26,966 nucleotides of DNA from assembly GCA_020025655.1 (NCBI GenBank), contig JAHHRR010000021.1, positions 1-26,966 of the forward strand, read 5' to 3'. Source of the stretch: Oscillospiraceae bacterium (GTDB taxonomy: Bacteria > Bacillota > Clostridia > Oscillospirales > Oscillospiraceae). Shown piece by piece: positions 1 to 7,027 of this stretch (position 1 is the stretch's first letter; each line of letters starts with the position of its first letter). The notes beneath the pieces are model-generated. The model was not told the origin of the DNA. It did no database searches and saw only the letters and a program-made list of their open reading frames with translations. A program made the position numbers and the translations under genes.

Positions 1-1699
1 ATTCTTCTTTGAGAATGAGGTCAGGAAGCATCTCAACGATTGTTACAGTGCAGCCACGCTCCAGAAGCTCCAGTGCAGTTTCAACACCTACCTGACCGCC
101 GCCGCAGATTACTACATGACCGTGTACATCACGCTTTTTGAGAAGAACATCCTGAGCTGTTGCTATATTATCTGAGTGTATACCGGGGATATTGGGAATA
201 AGAGGTTCGGCACCGGTACATACCATAACAGTATCGGCATCAATGTCCTTAACATTTTCAGCTGTTACAGGAGTGTTGAGGTGAATGGAAACATTATTAA
301 GGCGTGAAAGCTGTACACGGAAGAAATCGGGAATATGATTAAGAATATCCTTACAGGGAGAACTTGAAGCAATTCTAAGCTGTCCGCCGCCGAGTCTGTC
401 GCTTGCTTCATACAAGTCAACCTTGTGGCCTCGCTGTGCTGCAATATAGGCAGCTTCCATACCGGCGGGACCTGCGCCGATTATGGCAATCTTTCTGGGA
501 TCGTCGGATTTGCCGACCTTACCGTTGGGGAAACGGCTTTCACGGCCGGCAATGGGGTTAAAGGTGCAGCGCAGAGGCATCTGACCGAATACACGTTTAC
601 CGATACAATAGTTGCAGTTAATGCAAAGACGAAGACCTTCTTCATCTCCGCGTTCGAGTTTCTTGACATATTCAGGCTCGACAATCCACTCACGGGATTC
701 AGAAATAAAGTCTGCCTTGCCTTCGGCCAGAACCTTTTCGGCAACATTGGGGTCAAACATACGACCCTGTGCGAAAACAGGGATATTAACTACTGACTTG
801 ATTGCAGCTGAGAGGTGGGCAAGTGTTGCCTCGGGCTGATATATAGTAGGAATCATCCATTCAACAGTCTCAAATACTGCGGCTTCGCAGTCGATAGCTG
901 CAACACCGTCACGCTCCATCCACTGACAGAGAGTCTTTGATTCTTCTATGCCACGGCCTGCGTCACCTAAATATTCATCTATTGACATACGGACTATAAT
1001 GGGGAAGTCCTTGCCGCACTTTGCCTGAATATTCTGAATAATCTCACGCAGCAGGCGGTAGCGGTTTTCAAGACTGCCGCCATACTCATCAGTACGGTTA
1101 TTAAACCAGGGAGTAAGGAATTCTGATATCAGATAGCCGCCGATAGCGTGAATTGTAACAGCATCAAAACCTGCACGCTTAGCGTTCAGACAGCTGTAAC
1201 CCATACAGTCTACTATGGTGTGAATCTCGTCTACGGTAAGCGGTCTTACAGGAGCACCTACAAAACGGGATTTAAGAGTACCGGGAGCTACACGGGTTTC
1301 GTTATATACGCCCTGACTTCCTTTGTCATAGGGGAATCCCAGAGACTGTGCTCCGCCGCCGGCGCTGATATTTATGGTGCACTTTGCACCATAGCGGTGG
1401 ATGGCTTCGGTAAGGTCTGACATCATGGGAATGTACATATTGTCATCAACACGAATAGAGCCGGGATAGGGGTCAATCTTATCAACCTTTGTTGCTCCCT
1501 GAGCGGAGTGAACTGTGATAAGACCGCAGCCGCCTTTGGCACGGGCTACATAAAAGTCGATTATCTTATCGGTTATTTCGCCGTCTGAGGTAGCATAGAG
1601 AGTTTCCGTGGGGCCCATAACAATACGGTTTTTTATTTCCAGATTGCCGATTTTACCGGGTTCAAGAAGATGGGAAAACTTTTCAGACTTAGTATTCAT
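1..1699 (-). CDS. NADH:flavin oxidoreductase / 2,4-dienoyl-CoA reductase-like ene-reductase (C-terminus off window)
   Basis: Old-yellow-enzyme family reductase that carries electrons from NAD(P)H through FAD, a 4Fe-4S cluster and FMN to an activated C=C bond. About 566 residues are visible; the end lies beyond base 1. The N-terminal TIM barrel (about 1-340) contains GGYLISEFLTPWFNNRTDEY followed by GGSLENR, an OYE signature. Cluster cysteines are C359, C362, C365 and C378 (CINCNYC...C). Their C-x2-C-x2-C-x12-C spacing resembles trimethylamine dehydrogenase rather than E. coli FadH (x2, x3, x11). An FAD-binding motif IAIIGAGPAGMEAA starts near residue 400, and a second dinucleotide motif VVICGGGQVGVETA lies near 530. 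The start ATG at 1699 follows an AGGAGG site. The gene is divergent from a MarR regulator that probably controls it. Relatives include BaiCD/BaiH, 2-enoate reductase and FadH. The family call is sure, the substrate is not. Confidence 0.93.
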   Translation of the reverse strand, partial: MNTKSEKFSHLLEPGKIGNLEIKNRIVMGPTETLYATSDGEITDKIIDFYVARAKGGCGLITVHSAQGATKVDKIDPYPGSIRVDDNMYIPMMSDLTEAIHRYGAKCTINISAGGGAQSLGFPYDKGSQGVYNETRVAPGTLKSRFVGAPVRPLTVDEIHTIVDCMGYSCLNAKRAGFDAVTIHAIGGYLISEFLTPWFNNRTDEYGGSLENRYRLLREIIQNIQAKCGKDFPIIVRMSIDEYLGDAGRGIEESKTLCQWMERDGVAAIDCEAAVFETVEWMIPTIYQPEATLAHLSAAIKSVVNIPVFAQGRMFDPNVAEKVLAEGKADFISESREWIVEPEYVKKLERGDEEGLRLCINCNYCIGKRVFGQMPLRCTFNPIAGRESRFPNGKVGKSDDPRKIAIIGAGPAGMEAAYIAAQRGHKVDLYEASDRLGGGQLRIASSSPCKDILNHIPDFFRVQLSRLNNVSIHLNTPVTAENVKDIDADTVMVCTGAEPLIPNIPGIHSDNIATAQDVLLKKRDVHGHVVICGGGQVGVETALELLERGCTVTIVEMLPDLILKEE

Positions 1700-1741
1700 T
1701 ACAATTCCTCCTGTTTTTTTGTTTTATCCAGTTTTTGTATT

Positions 1742-1756
1742 GTAAAGTTTCTTTAC
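1742..1756. promoter_or_regulatory. Inverted repeat, candidate MarR operator before the ene-reductase
   Basis: GTAAAG-TTT-CTTTAC is a perfect 6-bp inverted repeat about 43 bp upstream of the minus-strand ene-reductase start. On the minus strand it overlaps a -10-like TACAAT, so a bound repressor would block transcription. The size and symmetry suit a MarR dimer and the divergent gene encodes one. A looser relative, TTTAC-N8-GTAAA, occurs at 1930-1947. Confidence 0.5.
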
Positions 1757-1975
1757 TATCAACTAAGCTGATTATCATATATTTTAATGAAAATTGCAAT
1801 ATGGCAACTGATACAAATTTAACACACTGAATTTAGTTAATTTTTTAATAAAGTCCTGTTCTACTTTTGTTTTAGGGCAGGATTTTACATGAATTACCAT
1901 ATTGCAGCAGTATAACCACGTATTTATACTTTACATTTTAAGGTAAATCGTATAGTTCGTATGCTGTTTTTGGGA

Positions 1976-2003
1976 TTGCAATTTCGTCACAATCGTTTAT
2001 AAT
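1976..2003 (+). promoter_or_regulatory. Predicted promoter of the marR gene
   Basis: A -35-like TTGCAA (1976-1981) is separated by 16 bp from a perfect -10 TATAAT (1998-2003), with the marR start 64 bp further on. The rest of the 368-bp divergent gap (1700-2067) is AT-rich. It also holds a weak hairpin around 1854-1883 and shows no further gene. Confidence 0.55.
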
Positions 2004-2013
2004 AAAGAAAGTT

Positions 2014-2033
2014 GATTATTAAATAATATAATC
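2014..2033. promoter_or_regulatory. Inverted repeat in the marR leader, possible autoregulatory operator
   Basis: GATTAT-N8-ATAATC, with an inner ATTAT-TAA-ATAAT, sits just downstream of the predicted marR -10 box, around the expected transcription start. This is where an autorepressor would act. The sequence is AT-rich, so chance symmetry is possible. Confidence 0.3.
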
Positions 2034-2067
2034 ATCCTACACAAAACTGCCTGGGGGAGCATATTAT

Positions 2068-2574
2068 ATGAATTCACAGATACAGAAATTACCTTCCAGT
2101 GTATCTTACACAATGCAGGAGTCCATGCTTCTGGATTTTCTTTTTTTAAGTGAAGAGAAGCTGGCATCCACCTTTACAGAGTATTTCAAAGAGAATTATG
2201 GCTGGACAGTAGCCCAGACACGGGCTATGTGCTATCTTAAGCTTGAGGGCTATATGCCTATTTCTCAGTTGGCAGAAAAGGTTAATTCAAGCCGGCAGCA
2301 TATGACATATCTAATGGACTCACTTGTTGAAAAGGGTCTTGCTGTCCGCTCGAATGATCCCAACAACAGAAGAAACGTCATCGTTGAAGGCACAGAAGAG
2401 GGACTGAAAATGCTGGATACCGGCGAGCGCCGGATCATAAGCCATATGCTTCACAGTATTTATAATAATCCGAATTTAGAGCCAAACGAACTTATGGATG
2501 CAATCAGCAAAGTCTGCACCTTTCTTACCGATTTCGATATTAACATTAAACGAATTCCTGAAATTGAAAGATAA
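2068..2574 (+). CDS. MarR-family transcriptional regulator
   Basis: Winged helix-turn-helix regulator of 168 residues, a normal size for MarR proteins, which bind DNA as dimers and usually release it on binding a small aromatic or lipophilic ligand. The recognition region PISQLAEKVNSSRQHMTYLM lies near residues 70-89. The wing carries SNDPNNRRNVIV, the MarR D-x-R-type wing motif, followed by a C-terminal dimerisation helix. ATG 2068 follows a GGGGGAG site. The gene stands alone, divergent from the ene-reductase, and ends at a strong terminator, so the likely target is the shared intergenic region with its inverted repeats. The ligand may be the ene-reductase substrate; that is inference. Confidence 0.92.
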   Translation: MNSQIQKLPSSVSYTMQESMLLDFLFLSEEKLASTFTEYFKENYGWTVAQTRAMCYLKLEGYMPISQLAEKVNSSRQHMTYLMDSLVEKGLAVRSNDPNNRRNVIVEGTEEGLKMLDTGERRIISHMLHSIYNNPNLEPNELMDAISKVCTFLTDFDINIKRIPEIER

Positions 2575-2581
2575 ATTACAC

Positions 2582-2620
2582 AAACTCCCTCGACTTTTTA
2601 AAAGTCCGGGGGAGTTTCTT
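2582..2620 (+). terminator. Rho-independent terminator after marR
   Basis: A long stem pairs AAACTCCC (2582-2589) with GGGGAGTTT, with an inner GACTTTT/AAAAGTC arm. It is followed by TTTCTT and lies just after the marR stop. Confidence 0.85.
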
Positions 2621-2663
2621 GCAATATCAGTTTGTGTAAGATAACTTCATAATTTTTATGTTC

Positions 2664-2692
2664 TTGTAAAATCAGTAAAAATATTGTATTAT
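2664..2692 (+). promoter_or_regulatory. Predicted promoter of the vanZ-ATPase-nitroreductase-HAD cluster
   Basis: TTGTAA (2664-2669), 17 bp, then TATTAT (2687-2692), about 35 bp ahead of the first gene. This is the only good sigma-A-like match between the marR terminator and the VanZ-like gene. Confidence 0.5.
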
Positions 2693-2726
2693 AAAGAATA
2701 AATCAGTTAGCTTTAAGGATATGGTT

Positions 2727-3218
2727 ATGGATAGCTCTAAACACAAAAAACTGCTTATTACATACGGTGTGATTACATTTGCAATAATGCTTGTAATCTT
2801 CCTCATGTCGGCTCAGGACGGAAACAAGTCCGGTAATCTGAGCGACGGTTTTTTGAAGAGTCTTGTAGGCGCAGTATTGAGCAAAGTTCTTCCCCATCTG
2901 ACAGATAAAGGCTTTGACTACGATATTAGGAAATACGCCCACATGACTGAATATTTCTGTCTTGGAATCAGTTCATTTCTGTTCTTTTCAGAACTTCTTA
3001 GGTTCAAAAAGCACAGAGCAGTTTTTTCTGCACTGACTTCATGGCTGTTCAGCTTTCTGTATGCGTGCAGTGATGAATTTCATCAGCTTTTTGTACCCGG
3101 CAGAGCAGGCAGATTTATGGATGTAATAATTGATTCCATAGGTCTGAGCTGTGCAGTGGTGCTGATGTTTATTGTGTTTTATATTTACAGCTGCATTAAA
3201 AAGCGAAAATCTGCTTAA
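2727..3218 (+). CDS. VanZ-like family membrane protein
   Basis: Small integral membrane protein (163 residues from the chosen start) of the VanZ-like family, named after the teicoplanin-resistance accessory protein; the biochemical role of most members is unknown. Visible signatures are MSAQDGNKSG after the first membrane helix, RKYAHMTEYFCLG before the second, and ACSDEFHQLFVPGRAGRFMD (the classic SDE-HQ-F-PGR-G---D motif) before the last. About four membrane helices are apparent. ATG 2727 is preferred to the in-frame ATG at 2721, because the AAGGA site (2715-2719) would touch the earlier codon but lies 7 bp from the later one. The metal ATPase gene follows after 32 bp, so they are probably co-transcribed. 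No resistance function should be assumed. Confidence 0.85.
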   Translation: MDSSKHKKLLITYGVITFAIMLVIFLMSAQDGNKSGNLSDGFLKSLVGAVLSKVLPHLTDKGFDYDIRKYAHMTEYFCLGISSFLFFSELLRFKKHRAVFSALTSWLFSFLYACSDEFHQLFVPGRAGRFMDVIIDSIGLSCAVVLMFIVFYIYSCIKKRKSA

Positions 3219-3250
3219 AGCAATATTTTAGACAAAACAGGAGACAGCAA

Positions 3251-5224
3251 ATGGCTAATCATCTTCCTCCACCCAAAAGTAAACATCTAGGTCCCAGCTC
3301 CACTAAGCATAAGCCTAAAAGGGAGCCTATACTAAGCGCCCACGAAAGGGATATTTTAAGTGAGCATCATTTAAGCATACGCTCCATTGTTGCTTGTGTT
3401 GCAGCGCTTGTACTGCTGATAGGCTTTAAATATCTTCCTTTTGAAGGTATTGTAAGGTCTTTGCTGTACCTTATTCCTTTGCTCTGCGCCTCAATAGGTG
3501 TAATTGCAAGACTTATAATAAAGCTTTCCGAGCGGGATTATTATGAAGAGGATATCATTATCCTCATAGCCGCATTTGCTACCTATTTTCTCGGACACCC
3601 TGTGGCAGCAACAGTCGTTATGCTTCTTTACCGTCTGGGTGAAATGACCTGCGATTTTGCTGTAACACGCTGTCGCAACAAAATGAGCGAGATTCTGGAT
3701 TTTAATGTACGCAAGGTAAACGTCCTTAAAAACGGAAGAGTTTATACTGTAAGACCTGAACAGCTCAGACCCGGAAATATACTCATAGTTTCCCCCGGTG
3801 AAATGATACCCTTTGACGGCGAAGTTGTAGAGGGTGTCAGCGAAATTGATACATCTTTGATTTCAGGCAGCGATAAGCCTGTAACCGTCAGTGTCGGAAG
3901 TACCATTCTGTCGGGATGTATGAACCTGAGCCACGATCTCAAGCTGCGTATTCGCAGAGAATATGATAAATCTGCATATGCCATTATAGTTGATAAACTG
4001 ATGGACAAGAACCGCAAGAAGTCAAAGCCTGAGATTTTCGTTTCAAGATTTACAAGGATATATACTCCCGCAGCAATTATTCTTGCGTTCATTCTGTCTG
4101 TAATACCTCCGCTTTTTAACGGTGAGTGGACTGAATGGATAAGCAGGGGAGTCGTTGTTCTTCTGCTCTCATGCCCCTGCGCTATGAATATATCTGTTCC
4201 GCTTACTTTCCTGAGCGGTCTGCTTCAAGCATCTTTTTCCGGAATACACATAAAGGATGACAATGTATTTGAAGCCATTTCCCGTTCAGAAACAATGGTT
4301 TTCGATAAAACAGGCACGATTACAGACGGAAGATTTGCAGTGGCAGGAGTATTTCCCGACGGAGTAACCGAAGGAGAGCTTATACAGGCCGCAGCCGAAG
4401 CGGAGCGAAATTCAAAGCACCCCGTTGCAAAAACCATAAGGCAGCTTTATCCGCTGAAGCCTCTCGGTGATAACGATATGTTTGAGGCAGAGGAAATTCA
4501 CGGCAAGGGTATAAGCGCATTTTTAAATAAGCATCATATATATGTAGGCAACGCTTCACTGCTTGAGGAGCATGGCATACACTATAAAGTTCCCGCAAGA
4601 TCCGGTGCGGCAATCCATGTTGCCGTTGACGGCATTTACTGGGGATATATACTTGTGGTTGATAAAGTCAAAAACGGTGCTTTTGACGCTCTGGAAGCAA
4701 TGCGCAGAGAGGGCGTCAGAAACATGGTTCTTCTTACCGGTGATGTTCGCTCGGTTTCAAGAACTCTCGCTTCTTCACTGAACTTTGACATGGTAAAATC
4801 CGAGCTTGTACCTGAGAGCAAGGTTTCTGCTGTTGAGTACCTCATGGCTACAAAAGGCGATCGCTGCACACTGGGCTTTGTCGGTGATGCGGAAAACGAC
4901 AGGGAAGCTCTTTCAAGAGCGGATGTAGGCATTGCCCTCGGCGCACTCACTTCCCGCAAGCCGTTTGATAATGCTGACGTTGTTATTATGAGCGAGGATC
5001 TGGGTAAGCTCCCCGAAATGCTTAAGATTTCCAGAACCGGCAATCACATTGTCACAATGAATATTCTTGTTTCGATTGTTGCAAAGCTCAGCCTGATTGT
5101 ACTCGGCGGCTTCGGTCTGATTCCGATATGGCTCGCAGCGGCTGTGGAATCCGGAACAATGGTATTCTCAATGCTTAACACAAGCCGTGTTATTAAAAAT
5201 GATAAAAAGGAGAACAAGGAATGA
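3251..5224 (+). CDS. P1B-type heavy-metal ATPase with altered catalytic motifs
   Basis: P-type ATPase of 657 residues, expected to pump a soft metal ion outward. Visible are the phosphorylation site DKTGTITDG (D352), the membrane metal site SCPCAM (C308, C310) and the HP motif KHPVAKT. Near the end a lysine in VAKLSLIVLGG and ESG in AAAVESGTMVF align with the M7 Lys and M8 D-x-G of Zn/Cd pumps (ZntA type), with Glu replacing Asp. There is no N-terminal HMA domain; a short His/Pro/Lys-rich tail precedes the first helix. Two deviations stand out: the actuator TGES-P loop reads SGSDKP (205-210), losing the usual Glu, and the hinge GDGxND reads GDAEND (545-550). It may have unusual kinetics or specificity, or may not pump. 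The stop overlaps the nitroreductase start (ATGA). Confidence 0.88.
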   Translation: MANHLPPPKSKHLGPSSTKHKPKREPILSAHERDILSEHHLSIRSIVACVAALVLLIGFKYLPFEGIVRSLLYLIPLLCASIGVIARLIIKLSERDYYEEDIIILIAAFATYFLGHPVAATVVMLLYRLGEMTCDFAVTRCRNKMSEILDFNVRKVNVLKNGRVYTVRPEQLRPGNILIVSPGEMIPFDGEVVEGVSEIDTSLISGSDKPVTVSVGSTILSGCMNLSHDLKLRIRREYDKSAYAIIVDKLMDKNRKKSKPEIFVSRFTRIYTPAAIILAFILSVIPPLFNGEWTEWISRGVVVLLLSCPCAMNISVPLTFLSGLLQASFSGIHIKDDNVFEAISRSETMVFDKTGTITDGRFAVAGVFPDGVTEGELIQAAAEAERNSKHPVAKTIRQLYPLKPLGDNDMFEAEEIHGKGISAFLNKHHIYVGNASLLEEHGIHYKVPARSGAAIHVAVDGIYWGYILVVDKVKNGAFDALEAMRREGVRNMVLLTGDVRSVSRTLASSLNFDMVKSELVPESKVSAVEYLMATKGDRCTLGFVGDAENDREALSRADVGIALGALTSRKPFDNADVVIMSEDLGKLPEMLKISRTGNHIVTMNILVSIVAKLSLIVLGGFGLIPIWLAAAVESGTMVFSMLNTSRVIKNDKKENKE

Positions 5225-5739
5225 TTACTACCGTTGAAGATTTGAAAAACAGACGCAGTATCAGAAAATACAAGGCTGAATGTCCAACTGCCGCTGAAAT
5301 TAACGCAGTAATAGAGGCCGGTGTATGCGCTCCCAGCGGCATGAATCAGCAGTCCGCTATTATCATTGCTATTACAAACAAAGCTGAAATTGAGTATCTT
5401 TCCAAGCTTAATGCTCAGGTAAGAGGTCACGAAGGTGACCCGTTCTACGGCGCACCTGCTGCACTGCTTGTTATGGTCCGCTCTGACAGTCCCTATGGTG
5501 TGCAGGACGGCAGCCTTGTAATGGGCAACCTTATGAATGCCGCCTATGCAGTCGGTCTCGGTTCATGCTGGATAAACAGACAGAAAGAGGTTTTTGAACT
5601 CCCCGAAGGTAAAGCTCTGCTTAAAAAATGGGGTATAGAAGGGGAGTACACCGGCGTCGGTGCCTGCATTCTCGGTTATCCCGCTGAGGAGAGAAAGATG
5701 AGTCCCAGAAAGGAAAACTACGTTTATTACGTTAAATAA
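5221..5739 (+). CDS. Nitroreductase-family FMN oxidoreductase
   Basis: Compact FMN-dependent nitroreductase-fold protein of 172 residues. The family uses NAD(P)H to reduce nitro compounds, quinones or other electron acceptors; the true substrate here is unknown. Evidence includes the N-terminal RRSIRKY FMN-phosphate motif, APSGMNQQS, GAPAALLVMV, the helix DGSLVMGNLMNAAYAVGLGS leading to CWI, and a C-terminal GYPAEE followed by basic residues. The ATG overlaps the ATPase stop by four bases, indicating translational coupling. The HAD phosphatase gene begins 3 bp after the stop. Possible roles are detoxification or redox balance. Confidence 0.9.
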   Translation: MITTVEDLKNRRSIRKYKAECPTAAEINAVIEAGVCAPSGMNQQSAIIIAITNKAEIEYLSKLNAQVRGHEGDPFYGAPAALLVMVRSDSPYGVQDGSLVMGNLMNAAYAVGLGSCWINRQKEVFELPEGKALLKKWGIEGEYTGVGACILGYPAEERKMSPRKENYVYYVK

Positions 5740-5742
5740 TCC

Positions 5743-6315
5743 ATGAACAGTTACGATTTTGATAAGACCATTTTTAATCCCGACAGCTCATACCTCTTTA
5801 CCGTTTACAGTATTACGCATCATCCCGTTGCTGTAATCCGTGCACTGCCGAAGCTCATATGCCAGGCCGTAAAGTACATTTTTAAGAAAACTGATTTTAA
5901 AACGCTTAAAGAGAGTTCTTTTGGTTTTTTAAAGTATCTCAGGGATGTCGATGCTGACGTTGACCGGTTCTGGAGTAAAAGGTTTTCACGCATTGAGCCG
6001 TGGTATTTAAAACAGAAGCAGGACGATGATATAATCATCTCTGCATCACCGGAGTTCCTTCTGCGGCCTGTTGCAGACAAGCTTGGAGTTAGACTTCTTG
6101 CCACCAGAATGGACAGTAAAACAGGGCTGATTGAAGGCAAAAACTGCCATGACGAAGAGAAGGTAAAAAGGCTCAGAGAGGCTTACCCTGATGCAGTAGT
6201 GGATAAGTTTTACTCAGACTCTCTCGCCGATACTCCTATGGCAGAGATTGCAAAATCCGCTTATATTGTAAAAAAAGACGTTTTAAAGCCCTGGCCCGGA
6301 AAGGATCAGGCATAA
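5743..6315 (+). CDS. HAD-superfamily (subclass IB-like) phosphatase
   Basis: 190-residue HAD-fold hydrolase using an aspartyl-phosphate intermediate. Motif I is YDFDKT (D5 nucleophile, D7 acid/base), placed almost at the N-terminus with no extension. Motif II is IIISASPEFLL near residue 100, and motif IV is FYSDSLADTPM near residue 160. The helical cap between motifs I and II, and the SASPEF form, resemble phosphoserine-phosphatase-like and phosphatidylglycerophosphatase-C-like proteins. The substrate cannot be assigned. The start is 3 bp after the nitroreductase stop without a clear ribosome site, consistent with coupling. A strong terminator follows, so this is the last gene of the cluster. 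Confidence 0.82.
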   Translation: MNSYDFDKTIFNPDSSYLFTVYSITHHPVAVIRALPKLICQAVKYIFKKTDFKTLKESSFGFLKYLRDVDADVDRFWSKRFSRIEPWYLKQKQDDDIIISASPEFLLRPVADKLGVRLLATRMDSKTGLIEGKNCHDEEKVKRLREAYPDAVVDKFYSDSLADTPMAEIAKSAYIVKKDVLKPWPGKDQA

Positions 6316-6323
6316 GCTTATAT

Positions 6324-6366
6324 AAAAATCTCCGGCAGTACGCAGAAGTACAGCCGGAGATTTTTC
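6324..6366 (+). terminator. Rho-independent terminator after the HAD phosphatase gene
   Basis: AAAATCTCCGGC pairs with GCCGGAGATTTTT around a 16-base centre. The T tract lies on the plus strand directly after the HAD gene. Confidence 0.85.
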
Positions 6367-6390
6367 ATTTTAAATACCAGTAAATACAGT

Positions 6391-6428
6391 AAAAAAGAGT
6401 TCGTATGCATAGCAGCATCCGAACTCTT
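6391..6428 (-). terminator. Rho-independent terminator of the minus-strand membrane-protein gene
   Basis: AAGAGTTCG (6395-6403) pairs with CGAACTCTT (6420-6428). Read on the minus strand the stem ends in a T6 run. It begins 7 bp after the stop codon of the gene at 6435-6911, back to back with the plus-strand terminator. Confidence 0.8.
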
Positions 6429-6434
6429 ATATTT

Positions 6435-6911
6435 TTATTTAGCTTCTTTGAATTCAGGAACAAAGGTATCATTAAAGCCCATGGCTTTCAGTCTGGACTT
6501 TATCTGACCGTACTTTTTGTTGTAGATAGCAGTACGGAGCTCATCATCGGGAACAAAGCGGTAGTATGCATTGCAGAAAGCCTCAAACATAGGCTTATTT
6601 TTGTAGCTCAGCTTTGTAATGAACATTATAAGTGCGACAATGACACCGACTATAAAGCCTATATGAATATGTATTTTACCGAAATGATATACAAGATAGG
6701 CAATTAAAGCAGCTATGCCGCCGGTAACTATAAGAGAAACGGTGGTATATCTTGTAGCACCGATTGCAATAAGGTCTTTGTCAATTTTCTTCATCTTATT
6801 TATAACGGGGTAGGCAGTCAATATATCGAATATAAACTGTCTCAGCAGCATATAAAACCAGAGCCAGCCCCCAAGGAAAGCCGCTCCCCCGAATAAGATT
6901 TTAACTTCCAT
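6435..6911 (-). CDS. Hypothetical membrane protein
   Basis: 158-residue protein of unknown function. It has an N-terminal hydrophobic segment (about residues 4-28) and two further predicted membrane helices (about 57-75 and 83-100), then a soluble tail with PMFEAFCNAYYRFVPDDELR and a lysine-rich end. No enzyme motif is recognised. ATG 6911 follows a GGAGGAAAA site. It has its own promoter and terminator, so it is monocistronic. It is divergent from the spoIIIA operon, but nothing in the sequence ties it to sporulation. Confidence 0.8.
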   Translation of the reverse strand: MEVKILFGGAAFLGGWLWFYMLLRQFIFDILTAYPVINKMKKIDKDLIAIGATRYTTVSLIVTGGIAALIAYLVYHFGKIHIHIGFIVGVIVALIMFITKLSYKNKPMFEAFCNAYYRFVPDDELRTAIYNKKYGQIKSRLKAMGFNDTFVPEFKEAK

Positions 6912-6951
6912 TGTGTTTTTCCTCCAAAAAAGTCTGTCTTTATTGTATTAC

Positions 6952-6980
6952 AGTATAGCACGTTGCAATATAACTTTCAA
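6952..6980 (-). promoter_or_regulatory. Sigma-A-like promoter of the minus-strand membrane-protein gene
   Basis: On the minus strand TTGAAA (6975-6980), 17 bp, then TATACT (6952-6957), about 40 bp ahead of the start codon. It abuts the candidate sigma-E -35 element used in the other direction. Confidence 0.65.
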
Positions 6981-7008
6981 GAATAATTCTGAACCCAACG
7001 CATAGATT
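6981..7008 (+). promoter_or_regulatory. Candidate sigma-E promoter of the spoIIIA operon
   Basis: GAATAAT (6981-6987), 13 bp, then CATAGATT (7001-7008) resembles the Bacillus sigma-E pattern (K-M-A-T-A-T-W, short spacer, CATACA-T). It lies 20 bp before the spoIIIAA start. spoIIIA is a known mother-cell sigma-E operon, and no sigma-A-like plus-strand match is evident in this gap. Confidence 0.6.
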
Positions 7009-7027
7009 AGTTACGGGAAGTGAGAAA

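Noticed and set aside
2727..3218. Glycopeptide resistance from the VanZ-like protein
   Set aside because: No vanA/B, vanH, vanX or regulatory van genes are present; VanZ-like proteins are common without resistance.
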